Of a DNA stretch of 26,085 nt, positions 1 to 11,558 are shown piece after piece. The notes under the pieces were generated by a model, which was not told the DNA's origin, did not search any database, and saw only the letters and a list, made by a program, of their open reading frames with translations. This stretch comes from Macrocybe gigantea (Eukaryota > Basidiomycota > Agaricomycetes > Agaricales > Callistosporiaceae): positions 1 to 26,085 of the forward strand of contig SJRY01000016.1 in NCBI GenBank assembly GCA_011319805.1, in the 5' to 3' direction. Positions within the stretch are counted from its first letter, which is position 1. The number at the start of each line of letters is the position of its first letter. The translations under genes were made by a program, and so were the position numbers.

Positions 1-23
1 GCGCGACTTGTCTAGCTCCCTAG

Positions 24-434
24 GTTCAGCTCTCCAGACCTTCCGTATTCTCGGCGCCCCACACGCACAGCAGCGGCCATTCACTGACTCACTCGGGCAG
101 TGTTTCGTCTCATGCAAGGAGACGGTCGACAGCAGCAGCATCACCAAATTCTCCGCCTTTGGGGCCCCTTCAACCAACCGACAGGAGACGACGCCGTGCA
201 TTCGACGCTCTGCTCAGCTCCCCACCAGCTGCTCACCTGACATTGGAGCGCGAGCGTGTGACTCTTTTGGGCTCTGATGGAGCTGAACCGGCAATCTCTA
301 GGGGCAGCAGTCCAGCACCCAACTCTTCGCTCTTGTCAGCGGAGCCATCATTGAGTCCGCCATTGAGCCCGCTGTCACAGCTTTCCAGCGCGCCCTGGGC
401 GACCGGGCTTGATCCAGATTGGACCCCTGCTTAG
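24..434 (+). CDS. 3' exon of an unidentified Ser/Pro-rich protein (5' part outside the window)
   Basis: An open frame runs from just after a CCCTAG acceptor (ending at 23) to a TAG stop at 432-434. It reads as the last exon of a gene that enters from the left edge. The roughly 136 residues are rich in Ser, Pro, Ala and Arg, with a basic patch DRRRRRAFDALL about halfway and a low-complexity Ser/Pro/Leu tail ending LDPDWTPA. No domain or catalytic motif is visible, and I do not recognise the protein. The compositional bias and the clean acceptor favour coding sequence. The frame is upstream of a T-rich stretch (from about 780) that would suit a 3' UTR. It could be a chance open frame. Confidence 0.45.
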   Translation, partial: VQLSRPSVFSAPHTHSSGHSLTHSGSVSSHARRRSTAAASPNSPPLGPLQPTDRRRRRAFDALLSSPPAAHLTLERERVTLLGSDGAEPAISRGSSPAPNSSLLSAEPSLSPPLSPLSQLSSAPWATGLDPDWTPA

Positions 435-2211
435 TGGCTTCAACCGTGAAGGTCATCCCTCACTTGGCTTAGCTGCTCCTCTTAACGATGCTCTTGGTCC
501 TCGACACAAAAGTCTGTCTTGATAATGGTTCGTCGAGCATTTCCTTTTCCAGAAACGTCTGGAATGGGTATCTTCTGGACAGCGATGGTTTCTTGAATCC
601 GTCTTATACTTATTCGTATGTTCTTCTGTCCGTTCCGCCGTTTCTTTACGGGCTGGGATGGGTATCGATCCTGCCACTGTGCAGTTATTCCTTATCGTGT
701 GGGAGGACGATATGTGACGACGATATGATATCAATTCATGACATGTACGAACCCCATCTGCCCGGTAATGCGAGACCTATAACCCCATTTTTTTTTTGCT
801 CTTTGTTTCGTTATCCGCACCGCATTGCATAGCTACTTTTTTTCGCACTTCTTGTCTATGGATCAATGCTTCTTCGGTACAGTACGGAACATTCAAGTTG
901 CTTTTCTTGTTATCTTCACCGTCTCTCTCACTGTCATGAGGCAAGCTTTCTAGAACGATATCTGGACTTTCTTGCGATAGAGTATACGACTGTTCTCGAC
1001 TCCAATTGTGAAATTGTTCCCTTCAAGGCCATGTTAGAAGCGAGATTCGTGCACAAGATAATGGTTGGGATCATTGAGAACACCTGTCGACTTGTGATCG
1101 CAAACTTAACGGACCCACTGTCATGACCGATGATGCATGTGCTTCCGCTCTGTTCCGCAATGCTAAACTGTCAAGCTGCACGCTAGTGCATGCTCTGGAC
1201 CTGCCTGAAATGCCAAAAAGAAACAAAAATCGGTCGCGCATGAAGGAAAGAGTGTATTGCATCCGGATTTGGCGACGGATGGAATTGTCTTGGTTCTCGT
1301 TACGGTTCGACGGTTTTAAGTCCTTGCTACCTCCAAGACATACAATCTTGAGCCCTAGAAACGCGCGAAACACGAACTCGGACTCGGAGTTCACCATAAG
1401 CTAGCCCGGGGGGATACAGTCTTGCTCCAACGTTTGAGGAGGATGGCCTGTTCGGACCACGGTAGGTGAATATTCGGAACCGCGACGAGGATTGTTCTGT
1501 TGTCAATACCGTTCCACAAGGACAAACAAATGGAGTTGAGGATTCCGTTCAGTCAGGGTCAGCATGAAACTGCTTTCACTTCAACTTGCTACTTTGCCCC
1601 ATGGTTGAAGAAATGACTAGCAGGTATGCATCCGAGTGTCGCGAAATTGGTGATTCAGAGAATTCATAGAAGGAAGAGCTGATTACCCCATCGACCAATT
1701 GAAAAGTGAGCAATAGGCAAGAGCCATGGTGGGTTACGGACATGTCCACATCGTCACCGTATGCGTTCTGACCGGACAGCTTTTTTTGACCGTCGCAATT
1801 ATCGCGTCTCATGGATAGGAGAATCAATCTGGCATACGTGGACAAGGATCTCGGCGGATACTCGCCTTTGGACAGACGATCAAGAACTTCCACCGATTAA
1901 CATATCGAACGGATTACCGGAAGCCCTCCACCTGCATCTGTGATTCCGAACCGTCATTCAAAGTCAAGAATTGCGCCATTTTGGGCGTATCTGGTCCATT
2001 TATGGAACTGTCGTGAATTAGCGATGTCAATCCGTGTAGCCTGTATCAGTCACTATGTGGATTGAGTTCAAGCGCGTGAAACGCAGTTCATGTCGTGGCT
2101 CTGCGTGCCTGCCGACCCATCCGCTATGGCGTGGATACCCACTCCTTGCGGCGTATAAAGCCTGCAGGTTCCTTGCTGTCGGGGTTCAGGCCAGTCCTAG
2201 CTTGAGCGGCA
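435..2211. other. 1.8 kb without a supportable gene
   Basis: The left part is T-rich, with a run of Ts near 790, and may hold the 3' UTR of the gene that ends at 434. Several open frames of 60-115 codons occur on both strands (for example 488-832 + and 1576-1893 -). None shows a recognisable motif, a convincing start or a splice pattern that extends it. The last 100 bases are probably the promoter and 5' leader of the TmpA-like gene. Confidence 0.5.
2154..2159 (+). promoter_or_regulatory. TATA-like box upstream of the TmpA-like gene
   Basis: TATAAA lies inside GCGTATAAAGCC, 58 bases before the ATG at 2212. Position and sequence suit a core promoter element, but one hexamer is weak evidence. 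Confidence 0.4.
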
Positions 2212-4131
2212 ATGCCTTCCTCTGCTAATTCAGCTTCCGTTCACTCTAAGGTAGGCTTTTTTTTTTTTTCCTATCAAAATATGAAAACCTTAATTTTGCT
2301 ATCCAGAGCTCGAAAGAGACTCTTTCTGGCGCTGAGCACGAAAAGGGGACCGTTCACTCGGTACCTCTTTATCGGCAGGAGGTTGAGTCTGTTGTCTCTC
2401 ACCCCGGCACACTTATTAGCCTCCCCGTCGAGAAAAAACTCGAGCCGTCGTCACTTGAAGACCAGACTCACATATGGGCCGGGTATGAGCAAGAAGTGTT
2501 GCCAGAGAAGACCCAAGGAAGATTTGTCCGAAATCTTCGGCACCAAATCCTCTACCTCTACCGCCGTATCTTCGGCGTTATTTTCCTGACCAACCTCGGA
2601 ATATTTATTTCTGTCGCTGTGAAGGGTGCCAACACACCACAACTAGGTCTCATTGTTATCGGAAATTTGTTCGTCACGATCCTCATGAGACAAGACTATG
2701 TCATCGACGCCTTCTTTGTTGTCTTCACCGCCGTCCCCCTTCGTATGTATTCTCTTATCTGGACATATTCCTGGGCTCACCGATTTTTTTAAGATGGCCT
2801 CTTGCGATTCGCCGCGTCTGCGCTCGTGTATACCATATCGGTGGTATACATTCTGGAACCGGTGTTTCGGGGGTGATGTGGCTCATTCTCTTCGCCGCAA
2901 GAGCGACACAAGAATATCTGCGGGGAGAAAATGTTTGTACTCAAGTTTCCATGGCATTTCCAATGGTCTCATCTTACGTCTTATTTCATCAGACATCCCT
3001 TGCACTCGTCATTGTGACATACTGCATTCTTGCTCTCCTTCTCATTATTCTCACTTTTGCCTATCCAAGGCTACGAAAAAAGATCCACGATAGTTTCGAG
3101 GCCACTCACCGATTCCTTGGATGGACAGGTGTTGCTCTCGTCTGGGTTCAAGTGAATAAATCTTCTTATCTCGTACTGAGCGGACTCATGATATAATAAC
3201 GAAAGATTGTTCTTCTTGCGAATGACTGGAAAGCTCCTGGGCAATCTCTCGGCGACACTTTGGTCCACGGTGCTCCGCTCTGGCTGCTCTCCATCATGAC
3301 AGGTATGCTTCTATTGTTCACGTTGCATTCGTGACGTTCATGTATAATTCCACAGCATCCCTCGCCCTTCCCTGGATCAGATTGAGGAAAGTCAATGTTG
3401 TCAGCGAGCGCCTCTCCAACCATGCTGTTCGCATGTACTTCGATTATGGTGAGTAACCCCTTGCGTATTTCCGGCCTTCCCATGGAGCCTCATACGCTGT
3501 CTATTCCCCATAGCCACACCCAAGCCTGGCAGTTTTGTCCGACTCTCAACAAGTCCATTGGCGGAATGGCACAGCTTTGCCACCATTTCGAGCCCGGAAA
3601 GACCGGCTTCTCTGTTGTCGTCAGCCGAGCGGGTGACTGGACCGTCAAGCAAATTGCAGAGCTGCCGAACCAGATCTGGAAGCGCGGAGTACCCACATTC
3701 GGAGTTATGCGCGTCGCGTCCATGTTCCGTCGCGTGGTTCTCGTCGCGACTGGTTCGGGCATTGGGCCGATCATGCCCCATGTCCTCGCGGCGAGGATGC
3801 CAATCCGACTTCTGTGGACGGCTCCGAACGTACGCGAGACCTTTGGCAACAAGCTTGTCGATGCCGTTCTCGCCGCCGAACCGAACGCGATCATCTACAG
3901 TACGTCGTGCATCACTGTATCTGTGTTGTAAAATTTGCTCACACCTCCCTTTTAATCGCAGACACACGCGAGCATGGCAAACCAGACATGGTCAAGCTTA
4001 CCTATCGCCTTGTCAAAGATTTTGATGCAGAAGCCGTCGTCATCATCTCCAACCAACCGCTGACTGAAAAGGTCGTGTACGGAATGATGAGCCGAGGCAT
4101 CCCCGCTTTCGGCGCAATCTGGGACTCCTGA
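2212..4131 (+). CDS. TmpA-like integral membrane flavoprotein (ferredoxin/ferric-reductase-like oxidoreductase)
   Basis: Seven exons fit: 2212-2250, 2307 to about 2742/2746, 2794-3151, 3206-3302, 3356-3448, 3514-3899 and 3962-4131. The product has a short hydrophilic N-terminus, then several membrane segments (from FGVIFLTNLGIFISVAV to WLLSIMTASLALPW) containing GGIHSGTGVSGVMWL. A soluble FAD/NAD(P)-binding half follows, with HAVRMYFDY, TPKPGSFVRLS, VVLVATGSGIGP and the tail SRGIPAFGAIWDS. These match the fungal TmpA family, often labelled NRPS-like although no adenylation domain is present. In Aspergillus nidulans TmpA is a membrane flavoprotein tied to conidiation; a redox role here is inferred. 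Two frame problems occur. The frame slips one base at about 3588-3590. The natural GTATGT donor at 2743 does not keep frame with the acceptor at 2793, whereas a weaker GT at 2747 does. Both would be cured by one extra G. It ends convergently, 280 bases from the lipase stop. Confidence 0.86.
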
Positions 4132-4411
4132 AAGGAGATCCTAATCAGTTATCCAGAAGACCAGACCCTAACGGTTGAAGTTTGCCAACATCTCCCTCAC
4201 CATATTCCTTCTTAGAGATGACGAGATGACCTAGACTTTTATCGATTAAAAACTTCCTCTTATTATGCATACAAATTGAATCCCATCCATCATCCCGCTG
4301 ATCCCACTCCACATTTATTTCCTGCAAAGGCTTGTACAATAGTGGTCAATAGAAATGGGCTTCTGGGCCCGTGACAAGGACACATGTGCCCACTTTGAAT
4401 GAGAAGGCACG

Positions 4412-5855
4412 TCAAAGACAAAAGGGCGTCGTGGCGAGTATGTCAAAATACTGATATTTGAAAGCATTTGACTCATCAAAATGTTAGATTCTCTCTTGAT
4501 GCAGGAACACATACTCTCCAGTGCGCAGGATTGATCCCCCTTGTAGGAATTGAGGCCGAACATGACGGATCCTCGCCATCGCTTGAGCATTGCAAAGTGG
4601 TTTTCTCAGAAGGCGGATCTGCGGATATCCAGTACTCGATGCTGAATTACGAATGGAGGGGTTAGCTGGACTTGGCAGTGCAGATGACGGATTGGTCATT
4701 GCCATGGTGGTAGTATCCTAAACGAGTCGAAATGATTGTGGGCACCCTGAAACCGTCAACGGTAAATGGGCATGATGATCGTAATTTACAGAGACCTCAC
4801 CCATCTGTCGTATGAACCACTGCATGGATAGTTGACGATGCTGGGCCATGAATAAACTCATAGACTCGCACCTCGGTGAGCCTTGCGACCAAACATTTCA
4901 TTCACGTGTGTGGCAAATATCTCGTTCTAAGAAGTCTAGTTAGCGAATGGAACACATTGTTCGGTGAAGCAGAACCATACGCCTATTCTGGGTGCGCCGT
5001 AGGAGTAGGTTCTGACCTCTCTATGGCAACATTTTTTGAGATAGAAACATGAAGGACGTATCAATGAGCGTACGCGTCTGGAAAGTTGCATTTCAGTGAT
5101 ATCGCTGCTAAGGTCGCCAACGCGCCTCCTAGGGAATGGCCTGTGGTTACAATGGAATAGCTGGGATACCATCTCAGCTCCAAAGTCAGCAACGCCAATA
5201 TCTCAGCCACGACCGAGTTCCAACTGTTGTTTTGTGTCCTGTCTTTGACTCATCATGACCAGATGTACAGAAAGGGCCTCACGCAATGAGAAATCCGCTG
5301 TGAACCTTTGCGCCGACTGGGAAGTGTTTGAGCTGCGACTCGGGGCTTCTTTCATACAATCACTTACACGGAGCTGACACTCCTGGGGTAAGAAGTGGAA
5401 CCAGAATGATTGCAATATCCAGCAAAAAGTCGACTAAAGACATGCTAACGTAGTGTGTCAACGAAACATAGAATTGAATCATCACTAACTGAGATGGCTT
5501 GCCTTCCACGTAGGGCAACGACGATCTCCTGTTTGGTATCATCTCGTGCAACGAAACCTTGGATGTCCGTCACCGGGTTCGAGAACTAGTTGTGCCGCAG
5601 ATAAAAGGACATGTATGTGAGCGAACCTTGACGCGACTTACAGGAGACACTAGTTTATTCCCGTTCGGCCACAGACACAATAGAGAATATGCAGAGGAGG
5701 CGTATTTGAAATAGTAGACAAGCTCGTTGTACACGTCTGTGCAAACCGAACAATGGTCAGCGAGGACTTGGGATGCTCATTGCTGTAGTCGACGGCGCAC
5801 CGGCATCAACGGATCTGCCAAAAGAGCTCGTAGCATCGACCTCAAATGACTCCAT
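4412..5855 (-). CDS. Class 3 lipase (fungal Lipase_3 family)
   Basis: Twelve exons can be followed on the minus strand: 5855-5801, 5736-5642, 5585-5503, 5444-5368, 5316-5283, 5223-5074, 5020-4981, 4926-4872, 4819-4801, 4746 to about 4702, 4641-4515 and 4450-4412. The family signature is clear: YYFKYASSAYS, DIQGFVARDD, IVVALRGS, KVHSGFLIAWNSV, nucleophile Ser in TTGHSLGGALA, TYSYGAPRIG, Asp in VVHTTDGVPT, HHG..EYW, and His in INPAHW, so the Ser-Asp-His triad is complete. Such enzymes hydrolyse triacylglycerols or other esters and are usually secreted. No signal peptide is seen from the ATG at 5855, so the true first exon may lie upstream. The intron at 5502-5445 starts with GC. The junction at 4702/4641 keeps frame only if a base is missing there; a second GC donor would then be possible. 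Confidence 0.9.
5445..5502 (-). other. GC-AG intron in the lipase gene
   Basis: Read on the minus strand, the exon ends CGTGGAAG and the intron begins GCAAGC and ends GTTAG. This 58-base intron joins IVVALRG to SMSLVDFLL in frame, as the lipase family requires. No GT donor nearby gives that frame. AG|GCAAG is the usual context of the minor GC donor class. Confidence 0.7.
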
Positions 5856-6799
5856 GATATGCATCGGCAGCTATGTTCGAGCCTGTGTAGATGTCGAGTA
5901 TATCGTATTGGCGTTCCGATAGAGTGACAGACGCTATGGGTTGTGGCGTGGACACGCTTCCGAGACCTCCATTTCCGGCATTGTCGGACAGCCGACCCTC
6001 GACCAATTTCGTATGACGCTAACCGCCGCATCCAGCATTGGGAGCAAATATTCACTGACCGCAGTACGATGGAAGTAGTTGGCGGGATGTGAGAGTCCAC
6101 CACCGTCTCTTCTCGTTTGTCACATGTCAGCACAGAAACAGACCTCATGGCTCTGGAATGTCGTGCGCCGGCCCAGGCAACTTCGGAATATTGCTCAAAC
6201 ATGGCGCGTTTCATCGTTTGAGTTCAACGGTAACCAGCTCTCGGTACGTCCAGGGCATGCACGACGCATTTTTGCCTGCTACGCATCCCGTCGATCATAA
6301 TCATCCCCTTAACCGAGTCGGTCTTGGCTCTAGCTGGGGCGCTGATGGCCTCCTAACGACACAGATCGAGCTGGCGTTCAACATATAGCGTCTCCGGAGA
6401 CTGTGACATCTACGACAACGATCACGATGCAGGCAAAGGCAAAGCGGTTGGAGCCCTTCAATACAGTATCCATTCATTTTTTATCCAGTTGCCTTACTGG
6501 AAGAAAGTTCTCCATCTGGCTCGTAACGCGTCTAAGATGGCGCTTGACGGCAGTTTCACACGACGACCCACATGGTGCTGCCTCGTTTGTATACAAAGCG
6601 CCGTCCACTCGCCAGAATACGCCATTCTGGTGCCATGCACTCATGCAATTTTTTTTTCAAGTCAAAAACGATCTGCCAAAGCCAAGTGAAAAGATGGCCA
6701 TTGAAATAACGGATCTCGTCCCGGGCTCTGGGAGTTTCGCTTCGGGCTTCTTACCTCCTTCCCTCCGTCAGGTAGGATTCTCAAAAGAGCGCAAAGAGG
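5856..6799. other. Divergent spacer between lipase (-) and permease (+)
   Basis: About 940 bases separate two divergent genes. The lipase signal-peptide exon, if there is one, should lie in the left part. Open frames at 5777-6214 (-), 6079-6388 (+) and 6403-6867 (+) show no family motif I recognise. A T-rich stretch near 6650 is the only visible low-complexity segment. Promoters for both genes are presumably here, but no single element is clear. Confidence 0.5.
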
Positions 6800-8792
6800 A
6801 TGACTACGTCCGCTCCGTCTTCTGGCGATGCTCTAAAGAAGTCAGAATCTGTCGAATCTGTGGCTGAAGAATCGCTAGCGCATGGCTCAGATGATGGGAA
6901 CCCTCAGAGGCGTCAGATCGGGCTTTTTTCAGCGGTTTTCATCATATTCAACAGGATGATAGGAACAGGGTGAGCATCGTACTGTCCAGTTGCTACCCTA
7001 TTCATACTGACAGATCCATCAGTGTCTTTGCCACTCCAAGTACCATCCTAGTCTGAGTGGAAGCGTCGGGTTGTCCCTGTGCGTGATTACCGAGTGCGGT
7101 TTCCTGCTCGCTCACACCTTCATGTCGTGAATAGCTTTATGTGGCTCATCGGCTCTATCATCGCTGCCGCTGGTATGGAAGTCTACGTCATTTGGGGGAC
7201 TGTGCGTTTATTCTTTTTACGTTCTGCAACTCACCGATCGGACAACTCGTAGGCCTTGCCCCGGAACGGTGGAGAGAAAAACTATCTCGAATATCTGTTC
7301 CGAAAGCCGAAATATCTGATGACTTCCATGTTCGCTGCCAATGCAGTTTTGCTTGGTGTGTTCCATACAAAAGTCAGTTGCATTCGTCCTGAGTTGTCAT
7401 CACGTTATAGCATGGGCGGCGGGCAATTCTTTAGTCTTCGGGGAATACATCCTTCGAGCTGCGGACCGGGAACCCGGTCGATGGACACTGCGTCTGGTGG
7501 GCTTCGCATGCATAACGTTCGCGCTTCTCATCCACGGCACCGCCCTGAAATGGGGCCTCCGCCTTCAAAACCTCCTCGGCATCATCAAAATCATCGTTTT
7601 AATCTTCGTCATCATAACGGGCTTCGTCGCCCTTGGCGGCCACATAAAAATCGAGAAGCCACACAACTTTCGAAACGCGTTCGATGGGACGACGGCGAGC
7701 GCTTCATCGTTCTGCCTGAGTCTTTATAACGTTCGTGGATTTTTGCCGTTTCCCTATGCTGGCGCTGAGTTTAATGCTTTTGACTTTTTAGGTTATCTGG
7801 TCTTACATCGGATTCAGCAACGTCAATTACGCCCTGTCAGAGGTTAAAAACCCTACTAGGACAGTAAGAATCGCCGGTCCGCTGGCCATCGCTGTCGTCA
7901 CTGTGCTATACATGCTCGCCAACATTGCATACTTTGCCGGTGCCTCAAAAGAAGAGATCACAGGCTCTGGGCGACTCGTCGCCTCCTTGCTGTTTCGGAA
8001 TGTTTACGGTGTCAAAGGAGAGCGTCCGCTTTCTGCACTGGTGGCTCTTTCTGCACTCGGAAACGTGTTATCAGTGGTGAGTATGTCTTTAGAGACTGTG
8101 AATATTTGTTCTGAGTGGGTGTCTAGATCTTTTCCCAAGGCCGTGTCAACCAGGAGCTTGGACGAGAAGGAATCCTACCCTTCAGCAAGTTCTGGGGTTC
8201 CAATCGTCCATTCAACGCACCTTCGTGGCCTGGCACTACGTATGTCCACGTCATCTCTTCCTCCATATTATCCTTTGAAGGCTGACTCCTAATGTCTAGA
8301 TTGGGTTGCATGTCTAATCGTTATATTTGCACTTCCCCCAGGAGATGCATACAACTTCGTCATCAACGTCGTAAGTCTGCATGGCACACATTAAAAAAAG
8401 CCTGGCGTATCTGATCCGCACAGATTTCCTACCCTCTCTCCATCATCAATGCCACGATATCCTTCGGGATCGTCTTCCTCGGATTCTTCCCCTACCGAGA
8501 CTGGCCGCGCGTCAACATCCCAGGTCAACTTGCTGCTGCGTTTTTCGGCGCTGCCAACACCTTCCTCTTCGTCGTGCCTTTCACGAGACCCCCGCCTGGT
8601 GGCGAGCCGTACATCAGCTTACCATACTGGACGCACGCAGTGGCTGGTTGGGTCGTGTTTGGCTTGGGATTTTTGTATTGGGTGATATGGGCGCATATTC
8701 TGCCTAGGATCGGGAGATACGAGCTGACAAGGACGGAAGAAGTAGGAAAGGATGGGCTAACGAGACATACCTTCAAGAGGATACCCTTATGA
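6800..8792 (+). CDS. APC-family amino-acid permease, MUP1/MUP3 (methionine permease)-like
   Basis: Nine exons fit: 6800-6969, 7023-7078, 7135-7201, 7253-7355, 7411-7730, 7792-8076, 8127-8239, 8300-8370 and 8424-8792, about 517 residues. A hydrophilic N-terminus precedes RRQIGLFSAVFIIFNRMIGTG, the start of the first membrane helix. Family landmarks follow in order: VFATPSTIL, LPRNGGEKNYLEYLFRKP, GNSLVFGEYIL, HGTALKWGLRLQN, NYALSEVKNPTRT, NVLSVIFSQGRV, LGREGILPFSKFWGS, PPGDAYNF and a final helix before LPRIGRYELTR. Members import methionine and related amino acids by proton symport at the plasma membrane; the substrate here is inferred from family only. Two frame problems exist. An in-frame TGA near 7053 would disappear with one more C. 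Exons 7 and 8 join out of phase by one base. The last exon has a second, degenerate copy at 11869-12180. Confidence 0.93.
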
Positions 8793-8854
8793 TTTACCTG
8801 ATAAACTGCTTCTGGATAAGATTATGTGTATCAAACAGTGTACCCTTTAATCTA

Positions 8855-9017
8855 GGTGACTATTGTGACGGTGATGACTGCGGCGATAGGTTATGTATAT
8901 ATAAGAATATGCATCATTCCATAATTTCTCAACAGCTCTCCAGTATCGAGCAGGATCGCCTCTGTCATGTGCGACGTGAGGAGTATCGTTGATTTCTCTT
9001 GTGTCACGTTGAATCAG
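8855..9017 (-). pseudogene. 3' remnant of a first DUF829 hydrolase gene copy
   Basis: The sequence aligns by eye with the 3' end of the intact DUF829 gene (12184 to about 12350). Shared blocks include TTCCATAATTTCTCAACAGC and GTGCGACGTGAGGAGT. Similarity runs without a break from the permease last exon through this stretch and fades at about 9017. On the minus strand it corresponds to the last 40-50 codons, including the region after the catalytic His. Many small differences break the frame. It marks the left half of DUF829 copy 1; the carboxylesterase lies between it and the other fragment. Confidence 0.75.
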
Positions 9018-9367
9018 AGGAGAGGCGAAACCGAGAACTTGAAGAAGTCAACTAGGGCAAGACTCGAAAATAACTTCAGGCAGTTCCAGGTGAGTAAAAA
9101 ACTGTAGAGAAACGGTGAGTTTTAGACTATTAAACTCAATGATAGAAAACTATCTGAAATATTCATAGTGGAAATCAGGCATTGTTTTTTACACTCTACC
9201 TGGTCTTACAGTGTTGGTGTGTTATTGCCATTTCATTTCAGTCTTCTAACGCTTTGCATGTGGAAGCCACTTTCAAAACTCGTGTCCTTGGTGTTTCAGT
9301 GACGATCACAGCTTTCTGAATACAAGTACACCCAATTCGCTGAATATGCCACCTGTTGCTATACTTC
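9018..9367. other. Spacer downstream of the carboxylesterase stop
   Basis: These 350 AT-richer bases hold no gene I can support. They contain the breakpoint between the DUF829 remnant and the carboxylesterase segment, and presumably the esterase 3' UTR (minus strand). No terminal repeat or target-site duplication was seen that would explain how the esterase segment arrived. Confidence 0.5.
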
Positions 9368-11558
9368 TCAATTTTGCTGTCCAACAACTTGACTGGCAAT
9401 CACAACTGCCCTCCTCGTCTCAACCGCTTCTTCGAGCTCAATGAAGCTTCCGGTCTGACTGGTAGTGCTCCTAGGATCCTGTTGCAGAACGATTCGATTC
9501 CTGCGCTGAGCTGTGTAACGAGGCCAAACTGGTGATCTTGCCAGTTTGAAGGTGTTCGGGTTTCCGGAACGCACGAACGACAGCCAATAGGCGATGAGCT
9601 CCTCAGCGAAAGCACTCTCTACGGGCGTCATGGGTGAGAAGGTCGTGGAACCATTGAATCTATTCCGTGCCTCGAAATTAGCATTGCTCCGGGAGAAGGA
9701 CGAACAAAAGTTGGATACCCAGTATTTGTTCCCAAGAACATCATCCAGTTCTCAGCGGCATGGCCAACACCTGCTCCACCAGCGGTAGGGTTTCTTTGAT
9801 TGTAACGATACGTCCATGCCGTCGTCCTCGCTGCATATGCTGTGCCCATGATAGAACGCTGCACGATGTGAAATGTCAGCCATGACATGGCACTCTTCTA
9901 GACGAAACGCACCGCCGCCCGCAGTTCTAGGTCGCCTGTGATTGTCTGGAAACGCAGCGCATCAGACGTAAAGTCACTGGACGGATAAGCCTGGATGATC
10001 GCGCTCTGTCAGATACAACCATTATACCGGATTAAAAGCATGTCACCGCACAGCCAGAATGTCATCAATATCACTGGCATTCAATGACGGGAAGAAACTC
10101 TGCAGAGAGGCAGCGAGGTCAGTCCCACCAGACAGCGTCTCATTGGTGGTCGCCCTTGATGTCCTTGATTTTATAAATGATTTAACAGAACCGCCTAGGC
10201 AACGTACCCGACCATAAGCGGGACGCGAGCCGACCTGCCTAATACTATGGACTGTGTAGGGAAGTCGGTCAAGAGACGTCCGTCGATTACAGGGCGGAAG
10301 ATGCGGTACGCGGATGCGTTGCTTCGAGTCATCGAGTTCAGCGAGATCATGAAGAAAGAACATGGAAAATGACATACAACGCGGCCGTACCAGCGGCATC
10401 CTGCGCCCGGGCCAATGCGCTTACGCTTGCTGTTCGCAGACAGGCCAGCTGATCCACGATTGTCCCCGTTCCACAACCTGCATGATTGGCATAGAATTCG
10501 AAAAGAGGCTGCAAGAGATAGAGAATGAGACAAATGTATTTAGAATGAATTAAAATATGACCGACCTCTTGTTGTTCCGGGGTGGGCAAGGGAGTCCTGT
10601 AAACGCTCTGCGCGATTGCTCCTGAAAAAAGCGGCTCGCGCTCGTGTGCGACGAGGTGAAGCTCTACAGAAGCGCCGCCAGCACTCTCGCCGTTGATGGT
10701 GACCTTGTCTGGATCACCTCCAAACGATGAGATGTGGCGTTTGACCCATCGCAAAGCTTCGATTTGATCCTGGAATCCGGCATTGAAATCGCCGTTAACG
10801 GGATCCCTGAGTTCCGGAGTCGCCAGGAAGCCGAATGAGTCAAGACGATAGTAGACGGAGACAATAACGACATTCGGACTTTGGCGAATCCAGTGGTCAA
10901 AGGGCCAGTTTCTTGGATTCCCGAACACATATCCTTACAAAGGGCAGCGTCTGGGTTAAGATTACGACGGTCATGATAGCAAAGCAGTCATCTTACCGCC
11001 TCCATGGATGTAAACAAGGACGGGAACTAGAAGACCACTTTAAGAGCATGAACGGACGCATGACGCCGATCGGTAATACGTACGATTACTGCCCCGTTTC
11101 GCGCCGACGGGGGAATAGATGTTAACTTTGAGACAATCTTCGCTTCCAGCTCCTCCAGCGTCGCCAGCTAATCCTCCTGTCAGTGAAAAAATTGTCAACT
11201 CTACGTGGCGAAGCATCTCACCACCGATTGATCCTTGAATACAAAAATCCGGATAATTCGTTGCATCGATCACTGAACCACCCGCTTCCTGGGAAACACG
11301 AGTCGCGTTCAGAGGCGAAGGCGCACGGAAACGCAGAGGTCCCAACGGTGGTTCGGCGTAAGGAATGCCGAGATAGGCCACAGCGTTGGGAAACGTTCGA
11401 TTCCCAAGGTATTTCGCATATCCGGTGTCGACGATATCCTGCGCAGCGGAAATTCCGAAGAAATTCCCCTGCAGGTTTACGCTGACAAGCGTGATACCCA
11501 GCACCGAGAGCAGCATCGCAGGCGTGAAAGAATTCACGGACCGAGGCATGATTGGCAT
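9368..11558 (-). CDS. Type-B carboxylesterase (carboxylesterase/lipase family), secreted
   Basis: Ten exons join in one frame: 11558-11222, 11176-11084, 11026-10997, 10933-10566, 10508-10378, 10321-10208, 10154-10052, 10005-9913, 9858-9719 and 9659-9368. They give 1701 coding bases and 566 residues, normal for the family. The N-terminus has a hydrophobic leader (TPAMLLSVLGITLVSV) suited to secretion. Landmarks are FPNAVAYLGIPYAEPPLGPLRF, SEDCLKVNIYSP, the oxyanion loop LPVLVYIHGGGYVFG, the nucleophile elbow TINGESAGGAS, the acidic region GATTNETLSGG and the catalytic His in GVGHAAENWMMF. The enzyme hydrolyses carboxylic esters; the substrate is unknown. An in-frame ATG at 11549 is an alternative start. 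It is the one large gene here without any frame problem. It sits between two fragments of one DUF829 gene copy, so the segment was probably placed there by rearrangement. Confidence 0.95.

Noticed and set aside
1576..1893. 105-codon minus-strand frame in the left spacer
   Set aside because: No family resemblance, no supporting splice sites, and no partner exons.
3401..3967. Long minus-strand frame of 188 codons
   Set aside because: It is the shadow of the TmpA-like exon 6; it has no motif and the plus strand is clearly coding.
4936..5172. Single ORF as a separate small gene
   Set aside because: It contains the SYGAPRIG motif only because it reads through a lipase intron; the motif belongs to the twelve-exon lipase.
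5777..6214. 145-codon minus-strand frame upstream of the lipase
   Set aside because: It is out of frame with the lipase exon, rich in Arg/Ser, and has no motif. It might still contain an unseen lipase leader exon.
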